Positions 8,561 through 17,536 of a DNA stretch of 64,000 nt are shown here, one piece after another. The stretch's first letter is position 1. Every line of letters begins with the position of its first letter. The stretch is from CAVUOA01 sp963742955 (GTDB lineage Bacteria; Bacteroidota; Ignavibacteria; Tepidaquicellales; OLB5): NCBI GenBank assembly GCA_963742955.1, contig CAVUOA010000009.1:558001-622000 (forward strand), given 5' to 3'. The notes under the pieces were generated by a model. That model did not search any database, had not been told where the DNA came from, and was given only the letters and a program-made list of their open reading frames with translations. The translations under genes and the position numbers were made by a program.

Positions 8561-10306
8561 CTATTTATCGAGCCAAAGACGCCTGAAATTTACCCTGTTC
8601 ATCGGGTCAAGTTCATATCCCCTAACGTAGGGCTGGAGAAGCCGGTAATCTTCATCATAAAAAATGAATAAAACAGGAGCATCATTGACTGCAATTTGCT
8701 CCGCCTGTTCATAAAGCTTATTTCTTTCGGTTAAATCTATAGTAGAAATCGCCTTTTCAAAGAGTTCATCAAACTTCTTATTCTTATACCTGAAGCTGTT
8801 TATTGGGCTTTTTTCATTCGGATTATCGGGTACATTCTTACCATACCATAAATTCAGAAAATTTTCCGGGTCTGGATAGTCTGCAATCCATCCCAGTCTG
8901 AAGAAGTCAGACCTTCCTGCATCAATGTTATCGAGATGCTGCGCAAATTGCAGCAGCTGCAGCTTTACTGTAACCCCGATTTCTTTCAGCATACTTTGAA
9001 TAGCTTCAGCTATTTGGGTATTTCTGCCCCCGCCCTCATTTATATTTAAAGTTACTTCAGGAAATCCTTTCCCACCTGGAAATCCAGCTTCACTCATAAG
9101 CTGTTTTGCTTTATCAAGGTCAAACGAATACCCTTTGATATTTTTTGCATTATAATTTGGCATCACAGGGGGAACAATTCCATAGATGCCCGGCCCGGCA
9201 GCCTGTCCGTTAAGCACATATTTAATTATTTTCTCTCTGTCTATTGCATAGTTAAAAGCCTGCCTCACTTTCACGTTGCTGAAAACCTTACTTGTTGTTA
9301 AAAACCCGTAATACTGAATTGTAAGAGATGGTTTGATCTGAAGAATAAATTTAGAATATTCAGGAGTAAGGGTTTTATCGTCATTTACTACGGCTTTGAA
9401 TAATTCGGTTGGAATACGATAAGATTCATCAATATTACCGTTTTTAAATTCAAGGAGCTGCTGAGATAAATCTTTTATGAAGCGGAACTTAACATGGTCA
9501 ACATACGGAAGTTGGTTGCCGAACTCATCTTTAGCCCAATAATTCGGATTTTTCTTCAGATTAATTTCCAGGTCAGGGGTCCAGTTCTCAAATATAAATG
9601 CTCCCGTTCCTACCGGGTTCTGAAAAAAATCTTTACCGTATTTTTCTACAGCCTCGTGCGGAACTACATATGAAAAACCTAAACACATATAATAAATAAA
9701 CGGACCAAATTGTTTCTTCAGTTTAACCTGGAATGTAGAATCGTCTTTCACAATAAACCCTGTTACCGTATTAATATTGGGGCTCCTGTTTTCAACAGTT
9801 GCTTTATTGACTTCTTCTGTAAATTCCTGGGCGCCTTCCACATGATTCTTATAAAAATCGAATCCTAAACTGCCTGTTCTTGGGTCTAACATACGGTCGA
9901 AGGAATACTTGACATCTGCTGCAGTCATTTCCCTCCCCTTGCCGTTTGGAAAACAGGGATTATCCTGAAAATAAACTCCGTTCCTGAGATGAAATGTGTA
10001 AAGTAAACCGTCTTCTGATATTTCCCATCTGTAAGCGAGGTCAGGAACAAGCTGCAAGTCTGAATTTAAATCGACAAGCAAATCATAAATCTGGTGTGCA
10101 ACATGATGCGATACAACATCGTTTATACCCACCGGGTCAAGACTTCTTATATTTTCAGTTTCGTTGATTATATATGTGCCACCTCCTTTGATACCTCCTT
10201 TGAGAGATACCATATTATCTGAATTTTTCTTGCTGCACCCCGGAAATAAAATCAAAGAGAGTAAAAAAACAAATGAGAGGCTGATAAAAATTTTATTTTT
10301 ATACAT
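8561..10306 (-). CDS. Peptide ABC transporter substrate-binding lipoprotein (SBP family 5)
   Basis: A DppA/OppA-like extracytoplasmic solute-binding protein. I chose the ATG at 10306 (MYKNKIF), 25 codons inside the longest frame, because the signal sequence with lipobox LFPGC begins there; the upstream codons lack signal character. The family 5 pattern is visible: RSLDPVGINDVV, LAYRWEISEDGLLYTFHLR, TAADVKYSFDRML, AFNYAIDREKI, and DPENFLNLWYG. It would bind peptides at the outer face of the inner membrane and deliver them to a DppBC-type permease. The partner genes that follow are the NlpC/P60 lipoprotein and one permease. Confidence 0.9.
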   Translation of the reverse strand: MYKNKIFISLSFVFLLSLILFPGCSKKNSDNMVSLKGGIKGGGTYIINETENIRSLDPVGINDVVSHHVAHQIYDLLVDLNSDLQLVPDLAYRWEISEDGLLYTFHLRNGVYFQDNPCFPNGKGREMTAADVKYSFDRMLDPRTGSLGFDFYKNHVEGAQEFTEEVNKATVENRSPNINTVTGFIVKDDSTFQVKLKKQFGPFIYYMCLGFSYVVPHEAVEKYGKDFFQNPVGTGAFIFENWTPDLEINLKKNPNYWAKDEFGNQLPYVDHVKFRFIKDLSQQLLEFKNGNIDESYRIPTELFKAVVNDDKTLTPEYSKFILQIKPSLTIQYYGFLTTSKVFSNVKVRQAFNYAIDREKIIKYVLNGQAAGPGIYGIVPPVMPNYNAKNIKGYSFDLDKAKQLMSEAGFPGGKGFPEVTLNINEGGGRNTQIAEAIQSMLKEIGVTVKLQLLQFAQHLDNIDAGRSDFFRLGWIADYPDPENFLNLWYGKNVPDNPNEKSPINSFRYKNKKFDELFEKAISTIDLTERNKLYEQAEQIAVNDAPVLFIFYDEDYRLLQPYVRGYELDPMNRVNFRRLWLDK

Positions 10307-10401
10307 AATGTAAAGGATATGAAGATTAACAGAACCCGCTAATTTGTGAAATTTAAAGCTGTTATGAACGAAAGTTAACAAAACCTATATAAAACAAAAA
10401 A

Positions 10402-10428
10402 GTCTGTCCCCTTTCTCATGGAACAGAC
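10402..10428 (-). terminator. Terminator after rpoD
   Basis: An inverted repeat, GTCTGTCC against GGAACAGAC, with a 10-base loop; on the minus strand it runs into TTTTTTGTTTT. It separates rpoD from the substrate-binding-protein gene. Confidence 0.65.
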
Positions 10429-10452
10429 CGGTATAAAAAATATTTTAAATAG

Positions 10453-11319
10453 CTAACCTAAATAAGATTTTAGAATTTTACTCTTTGATGCATGTTTCAG
10501 TCTTCTAATTGCCTTTTCTTTAATTTGCCTTACACGTTCGCGAGTCAGCTTAAATTTCTCCCCGATTTCTTCAAGTGTTAGCGGGTTTTCTTTTTCCAAT
10601 CCGTAATATAGCTTAAGAACATCTCTTTCTCTCGGACTCAAAGTATTAAGCGCGCGCTGTATTTCAATCTTGAGAGATTCATTTATCAAATTATGGTCAG
10701 GCAGAGGCTGGTTCGTGTTGGGCATAACATCAATAAGCTTACTGTCTTCGCCGTGCACAAAAGGAGCATCAATTGATAAATGCCTGCCGGAAATTTTTAA
10801 AGTATCGGAAACTTCATATAATGACATATCGAGCTGTTCAGCAAGCTCATCTGCGCTGGGCTCTCTTTCAAATTCCTGTTCCAGTGTGCTGAATGCTTTT
10901 CCGATTTTATTCAAGGCGCCTACCCTGTTTAACGGAAGCCTGACTATACGTGATTGTTCAGCAAGAGCCTGAAGTATAGATTGTCTTATCCACCAAACAG
11001 CATAAGATATAAATTTAAATCCGCGTGTTTCATCAAATCTCTTTGCAGCTTTTATTAAACCCAGATTCCCCTCGTTAATCAAATCTCCGAGCGATAGCCC
11101 CTGGTTCTGATACTGCTTGGCAACACTAACAACAAACCTTAAATTTGCTTTTGTCAGTTTCTCAAGAGCTTTCTGTTTCTCTTTCTCATCACCGTATTTT
11201 ATTTTTTTGGCAAGGTCAATCTCTTCTTCAACGTCAAGAAGTTCTACTTTGCCAATCTCCTGCAAATACTTGTCAATCGATTGAGATTCTCTATTTGTAA
11301 ATTGTTTTCCTATTTTCAT
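10453..11319 (-). CDS. rpoD: RNA polymerase primary sigma factor (RpoD, short Bacteroidota type)
   Basis: A 288-residue sigma-70 lacking region 1.1 and the non-conserved insert, as usual for the primary sigma factor in this phylum. The N-terminus carries TNRESQSIDKYLQEIGKV. Region 2 has EGNLGLIKAAKRFD and the region 2.4 SYAVWWIRQSILQA helix; region 3 contains EQSRIVRLPLNRV; region 4 ends with LTLEEIGEKFKLTRERVRQIKEKA, the -35-recognising helix-turn-helix. It directs core polymerase to housekeeping promoters, which in Bacteroidota have a TAnnTTTG -7 element. It lies only 51 bases after rplW on the same strand, an unusual position, and is followed by a terminator. Confidence 0.93.
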   Translation of the reverse strand: MKIGKQFTNRESQSIDKYLQEIGKVELLDVEEEIDLAKKIKYGDEKEKQKALEKLTKANLRFVVSVAKQYQNQGLSLGDLINEGNLGLIKAAKRFDETRGFKFISYAVWWIRQSILQALAEQSRIVRLPLNRVGALNKIGKAFSTLEQEFEREPSADELAEQLDMSLYEVSDTLKISGRHLSIDAPFVHGEDSKLIDVMPNTNQPLPDHNLINESLKIEIQRALNTLSPRERDVLKLYYGLEKENPLTLEEIGEKFKLTRERVRQIKEKAIRRLKHASKSKILKSYLG

Positions 11320-11370
11320 AGGTAAGTTGAAATACGGATTTTATAAAATGACTTGTTAATGAGGTTTTGC

Positions 11371-11667
11371 TTAAGCTGTCTCGAACAAATCTATCTTGTT
11401 GTCTTTTGCGAGAGTAATAATTGCTCTTTTTTTGGTTGCTTTGAAGCCTGTAAACCTTCCTCTTTTAGTGAACTGAGCCTTCTTCTTTCCTTTCAAAGTA
11501 TTTGTCCTGACGCTTTCAACTTTAACATTAAATTTCTTCTGAATAGCATTTAATATCTGCAGCTTATTTGCGTTGATATCTACTTCGAAAGCATACTGGT
11601 TTCTTTGTTCCTGAAGATTTGTCATCTTCTCGGTAATTATCGGCTTGATTAATATACTTCTATGCAT
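11371..11667 (-). CDS. rplW: 50S ribosomal protein L23
   Basis: A 98-residue protein with the L23 signature: IIKPIITEKMTNL at the N-terminus in the form ILIKPIITEKM, AFEVDINANKLQI, then the basic loop around TLKGKKK. L23 binds 23S rRNA at the peptide exit and docks trigger factor and SRP. It is the last ribosomal gene of this run; the expected next gene, rplB, is missing and rpoD follows. Confidence 0.95.
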   Translation of the reverse strand: MHRSILIKPIITEKMTNLQEQRNQYAFEVDINANKLQILNAIQKKFNVKVESVRTNTLKGKKKAQFTKRGRFTGFKATKKRAIITLAKDNKIDLFETA

Positions 11668-11685
11668 GATAAATCTTTTTAAAAA

Positions 11686-12315
11686 TTAATTCAATAAAGG
11701 TTTGCACAAGGGCTCAAATGCGCTTTTCTGAATCAGTAAAACCTGGTTATTTAAAATGTCATAAGTGGATGCATCATTCACTCTCATTAAGTTTACTTTC
11801 TCAATATTCCTTCCGGATTTGTAAACATTATCATTTCCCTCCGCTAAAAGCATTAAAGTCTTCTTGCCGTCAATTTTCAAGTTCCTCAATATTGAACTGA
11901 AATCTTTTGTTTTCGGTTTCTCAAAATTTACATCTTCAACAATCATAATGCCGCCTTCTTTTGCTTTTATGGCAAGAGCGCTTTTTCTTGCCAGTTTTGC
12001 CGACTTTTTAGATATGTCCTGTTTATATGTATGCGGTCTTGGTCCATGAATTGTACCGCCGCCAACCCAAATCGGTGAGCGTGATGTACCGGCTCTTGCC
12101 GTCCCTCTGCCTTTTTGTTTCCAGGGCTTCTTTCCGCCGCCTCTTACTTCTGAACGTTCTTTGGCTTTATGAGTACCCTGCCTTTGATTAGAAAGAAAGG
12201 CTTTTACTGCAAGATAAATCACATGATTATTAGGTTCTATACCGAATATATCCTGCGGAAGCTCAATCACTTCTTCAGTTAAAGAACCATCTACTTTATA
12301 TATTTTTAGCTGCAT
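11686..12315 (-). CDS. rplD: 50S ribosomal protein L4
   Basis: A 209-residue L4. The conserved basic core RQGTHKAKERSEVRGGGKKP and GTARAGTSRSPIWVGGG is present, which forms the extended loop lining the exit tunnel. In some bacteria L4 also represses the S10 operon; no leader structure was examined here. It ends 18 bases before rplW and starts 1 base after rplC, showing an operon. Confidence 0.95.
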   Translation of the reverse strand: MQLKIYKVDGSLTEEVIELPQDIFGIEPNNHVIYLAVKAFLSNQRQGTHKAKERSEVRGGGKKPWKQKGRGTARAGTSRSPIWVGGGTIHGPRPHTYKQDISKKSAKLARKSALAIKAKEGGIMIVEDVNFEKPKTKDFSSILRNLKIDGKKTLMLLAEGNDNVYKSGRNIEKVNLMRVNDASTYDILNNQVLLIQKSAFEPLCKPLLN

Positions 12316-12316
12316 T

Positions 12317-12943
12317 CTATTTTAGTTTTGAAATTTGAACTATTCCGGAAATTGCTCCCGGTACCGCACCTTTTATCAGAATTAAGTTTGATTCAGGAAT
12401 TACTTTGACAACTTTAAGATTCCTGACAGTTACTTTATCGCCGCCATCTCTTCCTGCCATTCTTTGACCTTTGAAAACACGTGACGGGTATGAGCTTGCT
12501 CCAATAGAGCCAGGCGCTCTTTGCCTGTCACTTTGTCCGTGTGTTTTTGCGCCGCCTCCAAAACCGTGTCTTTTAACAACTCCCTGAAATCCCTTACCTT
12601 TGGTGATCCCTGTAACTTTTACACTTTCGCCTTCACTGAATAAATCTACTTTTAATTGCTCGCCTACTTTCAGCTCATCTGCATTATCAAAATCCCTAAC
12701 CTCTCCAATATATCTTAATGCAGGAATATTTTTCTTCTTCAGATTTCCGATTACGGGTTTAGACATGCCTTTTTCTTTTCTTTCCTCAAATCCAAGCTGC
12801 ACGGCGGAATAACCGTCTGTTTTCTCGGTTTTGATTGCAGTAATATAGCATGGGCCTGCTTCAATCAGCGTGCATGCTACATTTGAGCCGTCTCCAGTAA
12901 AAACTGAAGTCATACCTATTTTCTTGCCTATAATGCTTTTCAT
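12317..12943 (-). CDS. rplC: 50S ribosomal protein L3
   Basis: A 208-residue L3. It begins with IIGKKIGMTSVF and contains the family's GKGFQGVVKRHGFGGG and APGSIGASSYPSRVFKGQRMAG segments, the loop reaching toward the peptidyl transferase centre. It is 7 bases from rpsJ and 1 base from rplD. Confidence 0.96.
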   Translation of the reverse strand: MKSIIGKKIGMTSVFTGDGSNVACTLIEAGPCYITAIKTEKTDGYSAVQLGFEERKEKGMSKPVIGNLKKKNIPALRYIGEVRDFDNADELKVGEQLKVDLFSEGESVKVTGITKGKGFQGVVKRHGFGGGAKTHGQSDRQRAPGSIGASSYPSRVFKGQRMAGRDGGDKVTVRNLKVVKVIPESNLILIKGAVPGAISGIVQISKLK

Positions 12944-12950
12944 TTGTACT

Positions 12951-13259
12951 TTAAGTTTTTATTTCAATATATACGCCGCCCGGCGGGTCAAGTTTGGTCA
13001 ATGCATCGACAGTCTTCTTATTTGAATTCAAAATATCAATTATACGTTTATGAGACCTGATTTCAAACTGCTCCCTTGATTTTTTATCTACGTGAGGAGA
13101 ACGCAGTACTGTGTAGACAGATTTCTTTGTAGGAAGCGGAATCGGACCCGAAACTATACCACCGGTTGATTTGATAGTTTTAATTATTCTATCAGTCCAT
13201 TTATCAATAAGCCTATGGTCGTAAGATTTCAGCTTTATTCTAATTCTTTGAGTTGCCAA
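12951..13259 (-). CDS. rpsJ: 30S ribosomal protein S10
   Basis: A 102-residue S10 with RIRIKLKSYDHRLID at the start, the loop GPIPLPTKKSVYTVLRSPHV, and DPPGGVYIEIK at the end. Besides its ribosomal role, S10 (NusE) takes part in transcription antitermination. It follows tuf by 18 bases, so the str and S10 operons are joined here. Confidence 0.96.
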   Translation of the reverse strand: MATQRIRIKLKSYDHRLIDKWTDRIIKTIKSTGGIVSGPIPLPTKKSVYTVLRSPHVDKKSREQFEIRSHKRIIDILNSNKKTVDALTKLDPPGGVYIEIKT

Positions 13260-13277
13260 GTTATTATCTTATTAATA

Positions 13278-14513
13278 TTATTCTAAAATTTTAGTTACAA
13301 CGCCTGCACCAACAGTTCTTCCGCCTTCACGTATAGCGAATCTCAGACCATCTTCCATTGCGATAGGAGATATCAATTCAATTTTAAGGTTATCAATATT
13401 ATCTCCCGGCATTATCATCTGAACTCCTTCGGGCAGAGTAATTACTCCTGTTACGTCAGTTGTTCTGAAATAGAACTGTGGTCTGTAATTGCTGAAGAAC
13501 GGTGTATGTCTTCCGCCTTCTTCTTTTGAAAGCACAAATACCTGGGCTGTGAAATTCTTATGAGGAGTAATTGAACCGGGTTTAGCAACAACCATTCCTC
13601 TTTCGATATCATTCTTATCTACACCTCTCATAAGCAATCCAAGATTATCTCCAGCTATTCCCTCATCAAGCTCTTTATTGAACATTTCAATACCGGTAAC
13701 AACAGTTTTTTTGTGTTGTCCCAATCCGATTATTTCAACTTCCTCGCCCATCTTAACACGTCCTCTTTCGACTCTTCCCGTTCCTACTGTACCGCGTCCG
13801 GTAATTGAAAATACGTCTTCAACCGACATCAGGAAAGGTTTATCAATCTCTCTCTGCGGTTCAGGCACATAACTGTCAACAGCATCCATAAGGTCATAAA
13901 TGCATTTCAATTCGGGGTCAGCCGGTGTTACTCCGGGTTTCATTCCGGCTTCCATAGCTTTAAGAGCGCTCCCCCTGATAATAGGAATTTCGTCTCCAGG
14001 GAATTCGTAACCGTTAAGAATATCTCTTAATTCAGATTCAACTACTTCAAGCAGAAGCTCTGCATCCTCAGGAGTTTTTTCCTGTTCATATATCATATCA
14101 ACTTTGTTAAGGAAAACAACTATTCTGGGAACACCAACCTGTCTGGCTAAAAGTATGTGCTCTTTGGTTTGAGGCATCGCACCGTCATTAGCTGCAACAA
14201 CAAGTATTGCTCCATCCATTTGTGCTGCGCCTGTTATCATGTTTTTTACATAGTCAGCGTGACCGGGACAGTCAACGTGTGCATAATGTCTCTTATCTGT
14301 CTGATATTCAACGTGAGCTGTAGCAATCGTAATACCTCTGGCTTTTTCTTCAGGAGCATTATCGATACTGTCAAAAGCCCTGACTTTAGCCTGACCCTTT
14401 AAAGCAAGAGCCATAGTGATAGCAGCAGTAAGAGTAGTCTTACCATGGTCAATGTGACCAATTGTACCAATATTCACATGTGGTTTACTTCTATCGAATT
14501 TTTCTTTAGCCAT
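13278..14513 (-). CDS. tuf: Elongation factor Tu
   Basis: A 411-residue GTPase that delivers aminoacyl-tRNA to the ribosome. G1 GHIDHGKTT (~19-27), the RGITIATAHVEY effector region, DCPGH (G3), NKVD (G4) and GSALKA (G5) are all present, and domains 2 and 3 follow (GRGTVGTGRVERG; GDNIDNLKIELISP). It is about 15 residues longer than the E. coli protein: a short insert (MKPGVTPADP) lies after GSALKAMEAG, between the G5 motif and domain 2. It sits between a tRNA gene and rpsJ. Confidence 0.96.
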   Translation of the reverse strand: MAKEKFDRSKPHVNIGTIGHIDHGKTTLTAAITMALALKGQAKVRAFDSIDNAPEEKARGITIATAHVEYQTDKRHYAHVDCPGHADYVKNMITGAAQMDGAILVVAANDGAMPQTKEHILLARQVGVPRIVVFLNKVDMIYEQEKTPEDAELLLEVVESELRDILNGYEFPGDEIPIIRGSALKAMEAGMKPGVTPADPELKCIYDLMDAVDSYVPEPQREIDKPFLMSVEDVFSITGRGTVGTGRVERGRVKMGEEVEIIGLGQHKKTVVTGIEMFNKELDEGIAGDNLGLLMRGVDKNDIERGMVVAKPGSITPHKNFTAQVFVLSKEEGGRHTPFFSNYRPQFYFRTTDVTGVITLPEGVQMIMPGDNIDNLKIELISPIAMEDGLRFAIREGGRTVGAGVVTKILE

Positions 14514-14621
14514 TTTTTAGTGATTCTCCTTATTTGTTTTGATTTCTGTTTTAGTAAGTAAAAATTTTTCCTGTTTTTGTTTTTTATAATATTTTAAAAA
14601 TGCTGTAACTCAATATTTTTG

Positions 14622-14695
14622 TGGGCCAGGGAGGAATCGAACCTCCCACCTCGTGCTTATAAGGCACGCGCTCTAACCAACTGAGCTACTGGCCC
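14622..14695 (-). tRNA. tRNA-Ile (anticodon UAU)
   Basis: A full cloverleaf on the minus strand. The acceptor GGGCCAG pairs with CTGGCCC, the D-arm is GCTC/GAGC, the anticodon stem CGTGC/GCACG encloses loop CTTATAA, and the T-arm is GGAGG TTCGATT CCTCC with discriminator A. CCA is not encoded. Reading loop positions 34-36 gives TAT, so it decodes AUA (Ile). It lies between fusA and tuf. Most bacteria read AUA with a CAU tRNA carrying lysidine, so the UAU anticodon is notable. Confidence 0.92.
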
Positions 14696-14804
14696 AGCAG
14701 TCAGTTGGAAACTTTTATAGAGCGCTTTTCGTGTCTGATTCACGAGTTTCTATCCTGTCTAAAAAACAGGACTGACCCTAAATTTTTAAAGAACTTTGTT
14801 TGAT

Positions 14805-16901
14805 TTAAGCTTTAACAGATTCTTTGCCTTTGAACTTCTCCACAATCTGGTCGGCAATTGACCTTGGAACCTCTGCGTAATGCGAAAACTCCATATTATA
14901 TATTGCCCTTCCCTGAGTCATCGAACGCATTGATGTGGCATATCCGAACATTTCGGAAAGAGGAACCATTGCTTTTATTACCTGCGCATCACTCCTCTGG
15001 TTCATACCTTCAATTTTACCTCTGCGTGAGCTCAAATCTCCCATTATGTCACCCATGTACTCCTCCGGGGTTGTTACTTCAACCTTCATAATAGGCTCAA
15101 GCAGAACCGGACCTGCTTTTGAAGCAGCTTCTTTAAATGCAATTGACCCTGCAATCTTGAAAGCCATTTCCGATGAATCAACTTCATGAAAAGAACCGTC
15201 AAATAATGTCACTTTTACATCTTCAACCGGATAACCTGCGAGCACACCGTTTCTCATTGCTTCTTCAATTCCTTCTTCAACAGGATTTATATATTCTTTT
15301 GGGATAACACCGCCTATAATCTTATTCTCAAAAACAAATCCCTTGCCTTTCTCATTTGGCTCTACCGTTATCCATACATGACCAAATTGACCGCGACCGC
15401 CTGACTGCCTAATAAACTTACCTTCCTGCTCAACTTTTTTGGTAATTGTTTCTTTATAAGAGACCTGGGGCTTTCCAATATTCGCTTCAACTTTGAATTC
15501 CCTTTTAAGACGGTCAACTATAATTTCAAGATGAAGCTCACCCATACCGCTAATCAAAGTTTGTCCCGTATCCTCATTTGATGAAATTTTCAATGTCGGG
15601 TCTTCATCTGCAAGTTTAGCAAGTGATTCAGATAACTTATCCTGGTCTGCCTTTGTTTTCGGCTCTATTGCAATCTGAATAACAGGTTCGGGAAATGACA
15701 TCCTTTCAAGAATGATCGGGTCAGATTCATCACATAGAGTATCACCCGTTTTTGTGTATTTTAAACCTATTGCAGCTGCTATATCTCCTGCATGTACCTC
15801 TTCAATATCTTCCCTGTGATTGGCATGCATCTGTAAAAGCCTGCCGATTCTCTCCTTTTTATTGGAAATCGGATTATATGTATATGAACCTGCTTTTAAA
15901 GTACCTGAGTAAACCCTGAAAAATGTAAGTTTCCCAACATAAGGGTCTGTCATTATTTTAAATGCTAAAGAAGAAAATTTTTCATTGTCTCTAATCTCCC
16001 TGGTGATATGGTCATCTGAATGAACATGATGACCCCACACTTCACCAATGTCTTCCGGACACGGAAGAAAATCAATTACTGCATCAAGAAGTGACTGAAC
16101 TCCCTTGTTCTTAAATGAAGAACCGCAAAGAACCGGAATTATTTTAACTTTTAAAGTAGCTTTCCTCAGAACAGAAATTATCTCGTCACGAGAGATTTCC
16201 TGGCCGTTAAGGTATTTTTCCAGTAATGAATCATCAATTTCTGAAACTGCTTCAAGAAGTTTTATTCTGTATTCTTTTGCTTTTTCTTTTAATGAAACCG
16301 GAATTTCCTCCTCTGTCCATGTAGAACCCAAAGTATCTTCATTATAAATCAGCGCCTTCATATCAATAAGGTCAATCTGTCCGACAAACAAATCGCCCTG
16401 TCCAATAGGCAGCTGAACCGGAACAGCATTAGCTTTTAGTCTGTCATGCATCATATCAAGTACATTATAGAAATCTGCTCCGACTCTATCCATTTTATTA
16501 ACAAATGCTATTCTCGGAACCCCATATTTGTCAGCCTGTCTCCACACCGTTTCTGACTGAGGCTCTACACCGCCCACCGCGCAAAATAATGCCACCGCTC
16601 CGTCAAGAACACGCAGGGAACGCTCAACTTCAGCAGTAAAATCAACGTGACCCGGAGTATCAATAATATTAATGCAGTGATTTTTCCAGAAACAGGTAGT
16701 AGCAGCGCTTGTTATAGTTATACCTCTTTCCTTTTCCTGCTCCATCCAATCCATTGTAGCTGCACCTTCATGTACTTCACCCATACGATGAAGCCTGCCC
16801 GTATAGAACAAAATCCTCTCGGTAGTGGTTGTTTTACCAGCATCGATATGAGCCATGATACCGATATTCCTTGTATTTTGTAATGAAATTTTTCTTGGCA
16901 T
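14805..16901 (-). CDS. fusA: Elongation factor G
   Basis: A 698-residue translocase GTPase. The G domain has AHIDAGKTTTTERIL (~17), the RGITITSAATT switch 1, DTPGHVDF and NKMDR. Domain 2, the domain 3 SGMGELHLEI motif, domain 4 (RGQFGHVWI; GSFHEVDSSEMAFKIA) and domain 5 (APEVPRS-type end, here YAEVPRSIADQIVEKF) follow in order. It uses GTP to move tRNAs and mRNA after peptide-bond formation and, with RRF, recycles ribosomes. It is separated from rpsG by 132 bases. Confidence 0.97.
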   Translation of the reverse strand: MPRKISLQNTRNIGIMAHIDAGKTTTTERILFYTGRLHRMGEVHEGAATMDWMEQEKERGITITSAATTCFWKNHCINIIDTPGHVDFTAEVERSLRVLDGAVALFCAVGGVEPQSETVWRQADKYGVPRIAFVNKMDRVGADFYNVLDMMHDRLKANAVPVQLPIGQGDLFVGQIDLIDMKALIYNEDTLGSTWTEEEIPVSLKEKAKEYRIKLLEAVSEIDDSLLEKYLNGQEISRDEIISVLRKATLKVKIIPVLCGSSFKNKGVQSLLDAVIDFLPCPEDIGEVWGHHVHSDDHITREIRDNEKFSSLAFKIMTDPYVGKLTFFRVYSGTLKAGSYTYNPISNKKERIGRLLQMHANHREDIEEVHAGDIAAAIGLKYTKTGDTLCDESDPIILERMSFPEPVIQIAIEPKTKADQDKLSESLAKLADEDPTLKISSNEDTGQTLISGMGELHLEIIVDRLKREFKVEANIGKPQVSYKETITKKVEQEGKFIRQSGGRGQFGHVWITVEPNEKGKGFVFENKIIGGVIPKEYINPVEEGIEEAMRNGVLAGYPVEDVKVTLFDGSFHEVDSSEMAFKIAGSIAFKEAASKAGPVLLEPIMKVEVTTPEEYMGDIMGDLSSRRGKIEGMNQRSDAQVIKAMVPLSEMFGYATSMRSMTQGRAIYNMEFSHYAEVPRSIADQIVEKFKGKESVKA

Positions 16902-17033
16902 TAAATAATGCAGCTTTCCTTTAAAACTTTTTTCGATTTCAGACCGATAAACTTCAAAAACAGCTGAAGACTTCGTACTCTTTAAGCTGTCTTTTATAAG
17001 CTTTTATACAGTCTGTTAATACTTAAACTTGTT

Positions 17034-17501
17034 TTACCACCTGAAATGCGCGAATGCTTTGTTAGCCTCTGCCATGCGGTGAACATCTTCTTTTTTCTTC
17101 ACCGAACTGCCCTCATTGTTGGCAGCAGAGATTAATTCACTGGCAAGCTTTTCAGCCATCGACTTTCCCGCTTTCTGGCGGGAATAGGTTAAAATCCACT
17201 TAATAGCAAGAGCAGTGCGTCTCTCGGGTCTTACTTCGGTAGGAACCTGATAGTTTGAACCTCCAACCCTCCTTGAACGGACTTCAAGAACGGGCTGAAC
17301 ATTATTGACGGCTTTCTTAAAGACTTCCACGGGGTCATCATTCAATTTCTCCTGAATAATATTTAAAGCGCCGTACATGACCGATTCCGCTTTTTGTTTA
17401 AGTCCTTCCTTCATAATGGAATTGATAAATCGGCCTACCAGGATATCATTATATTTCCTATCCGGAATTCTTTCTCTTTTTTCAGCTTGTTTTCTACGCA
17501 A
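17034..17501 (-). CDS. rpsG: 30S ribosomal protein S7
   Basis: A 155-residue S7: begins MRRKQAEKRERIPDRKYND, contains VGGSNYQVPTEVRPERRTALAIKW and ends with EANKAFAHFRW. It binds the 3' major domain of 16S rRNA near the E site. Second gene of the str operon, 35 bases after rpsL. Confidence 0.97.
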   Translation of the reverse strand: MRRKQAEKRERIPDRKYNDILVGRFINSIMKEGLKQKAESVMYGALNIIQEKLNDDPVEVFKKAVNNVQPVLEVRSRRVGGSNYQVPTEVRPERRTALAIKWILTYSRQKAGKSMAEKLASELISAANNEGSSVKKKEDVHRMAEANKAFAHFRW

Positions 17502-17536
17502 TGTTTATTCTGTTTTATATAAAATTTTTTGTAAAA

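Noticed and set aside
14696..14800. A second tRNA or structured RNA between the tRNA-Ile and fusA
   Set aside because: Short stems (CCTGT/ACAGG, CGTG/CACG, GTCAGT/ACTGAC) exist but no cloverleaf forms; probably a processing or spacer structure.
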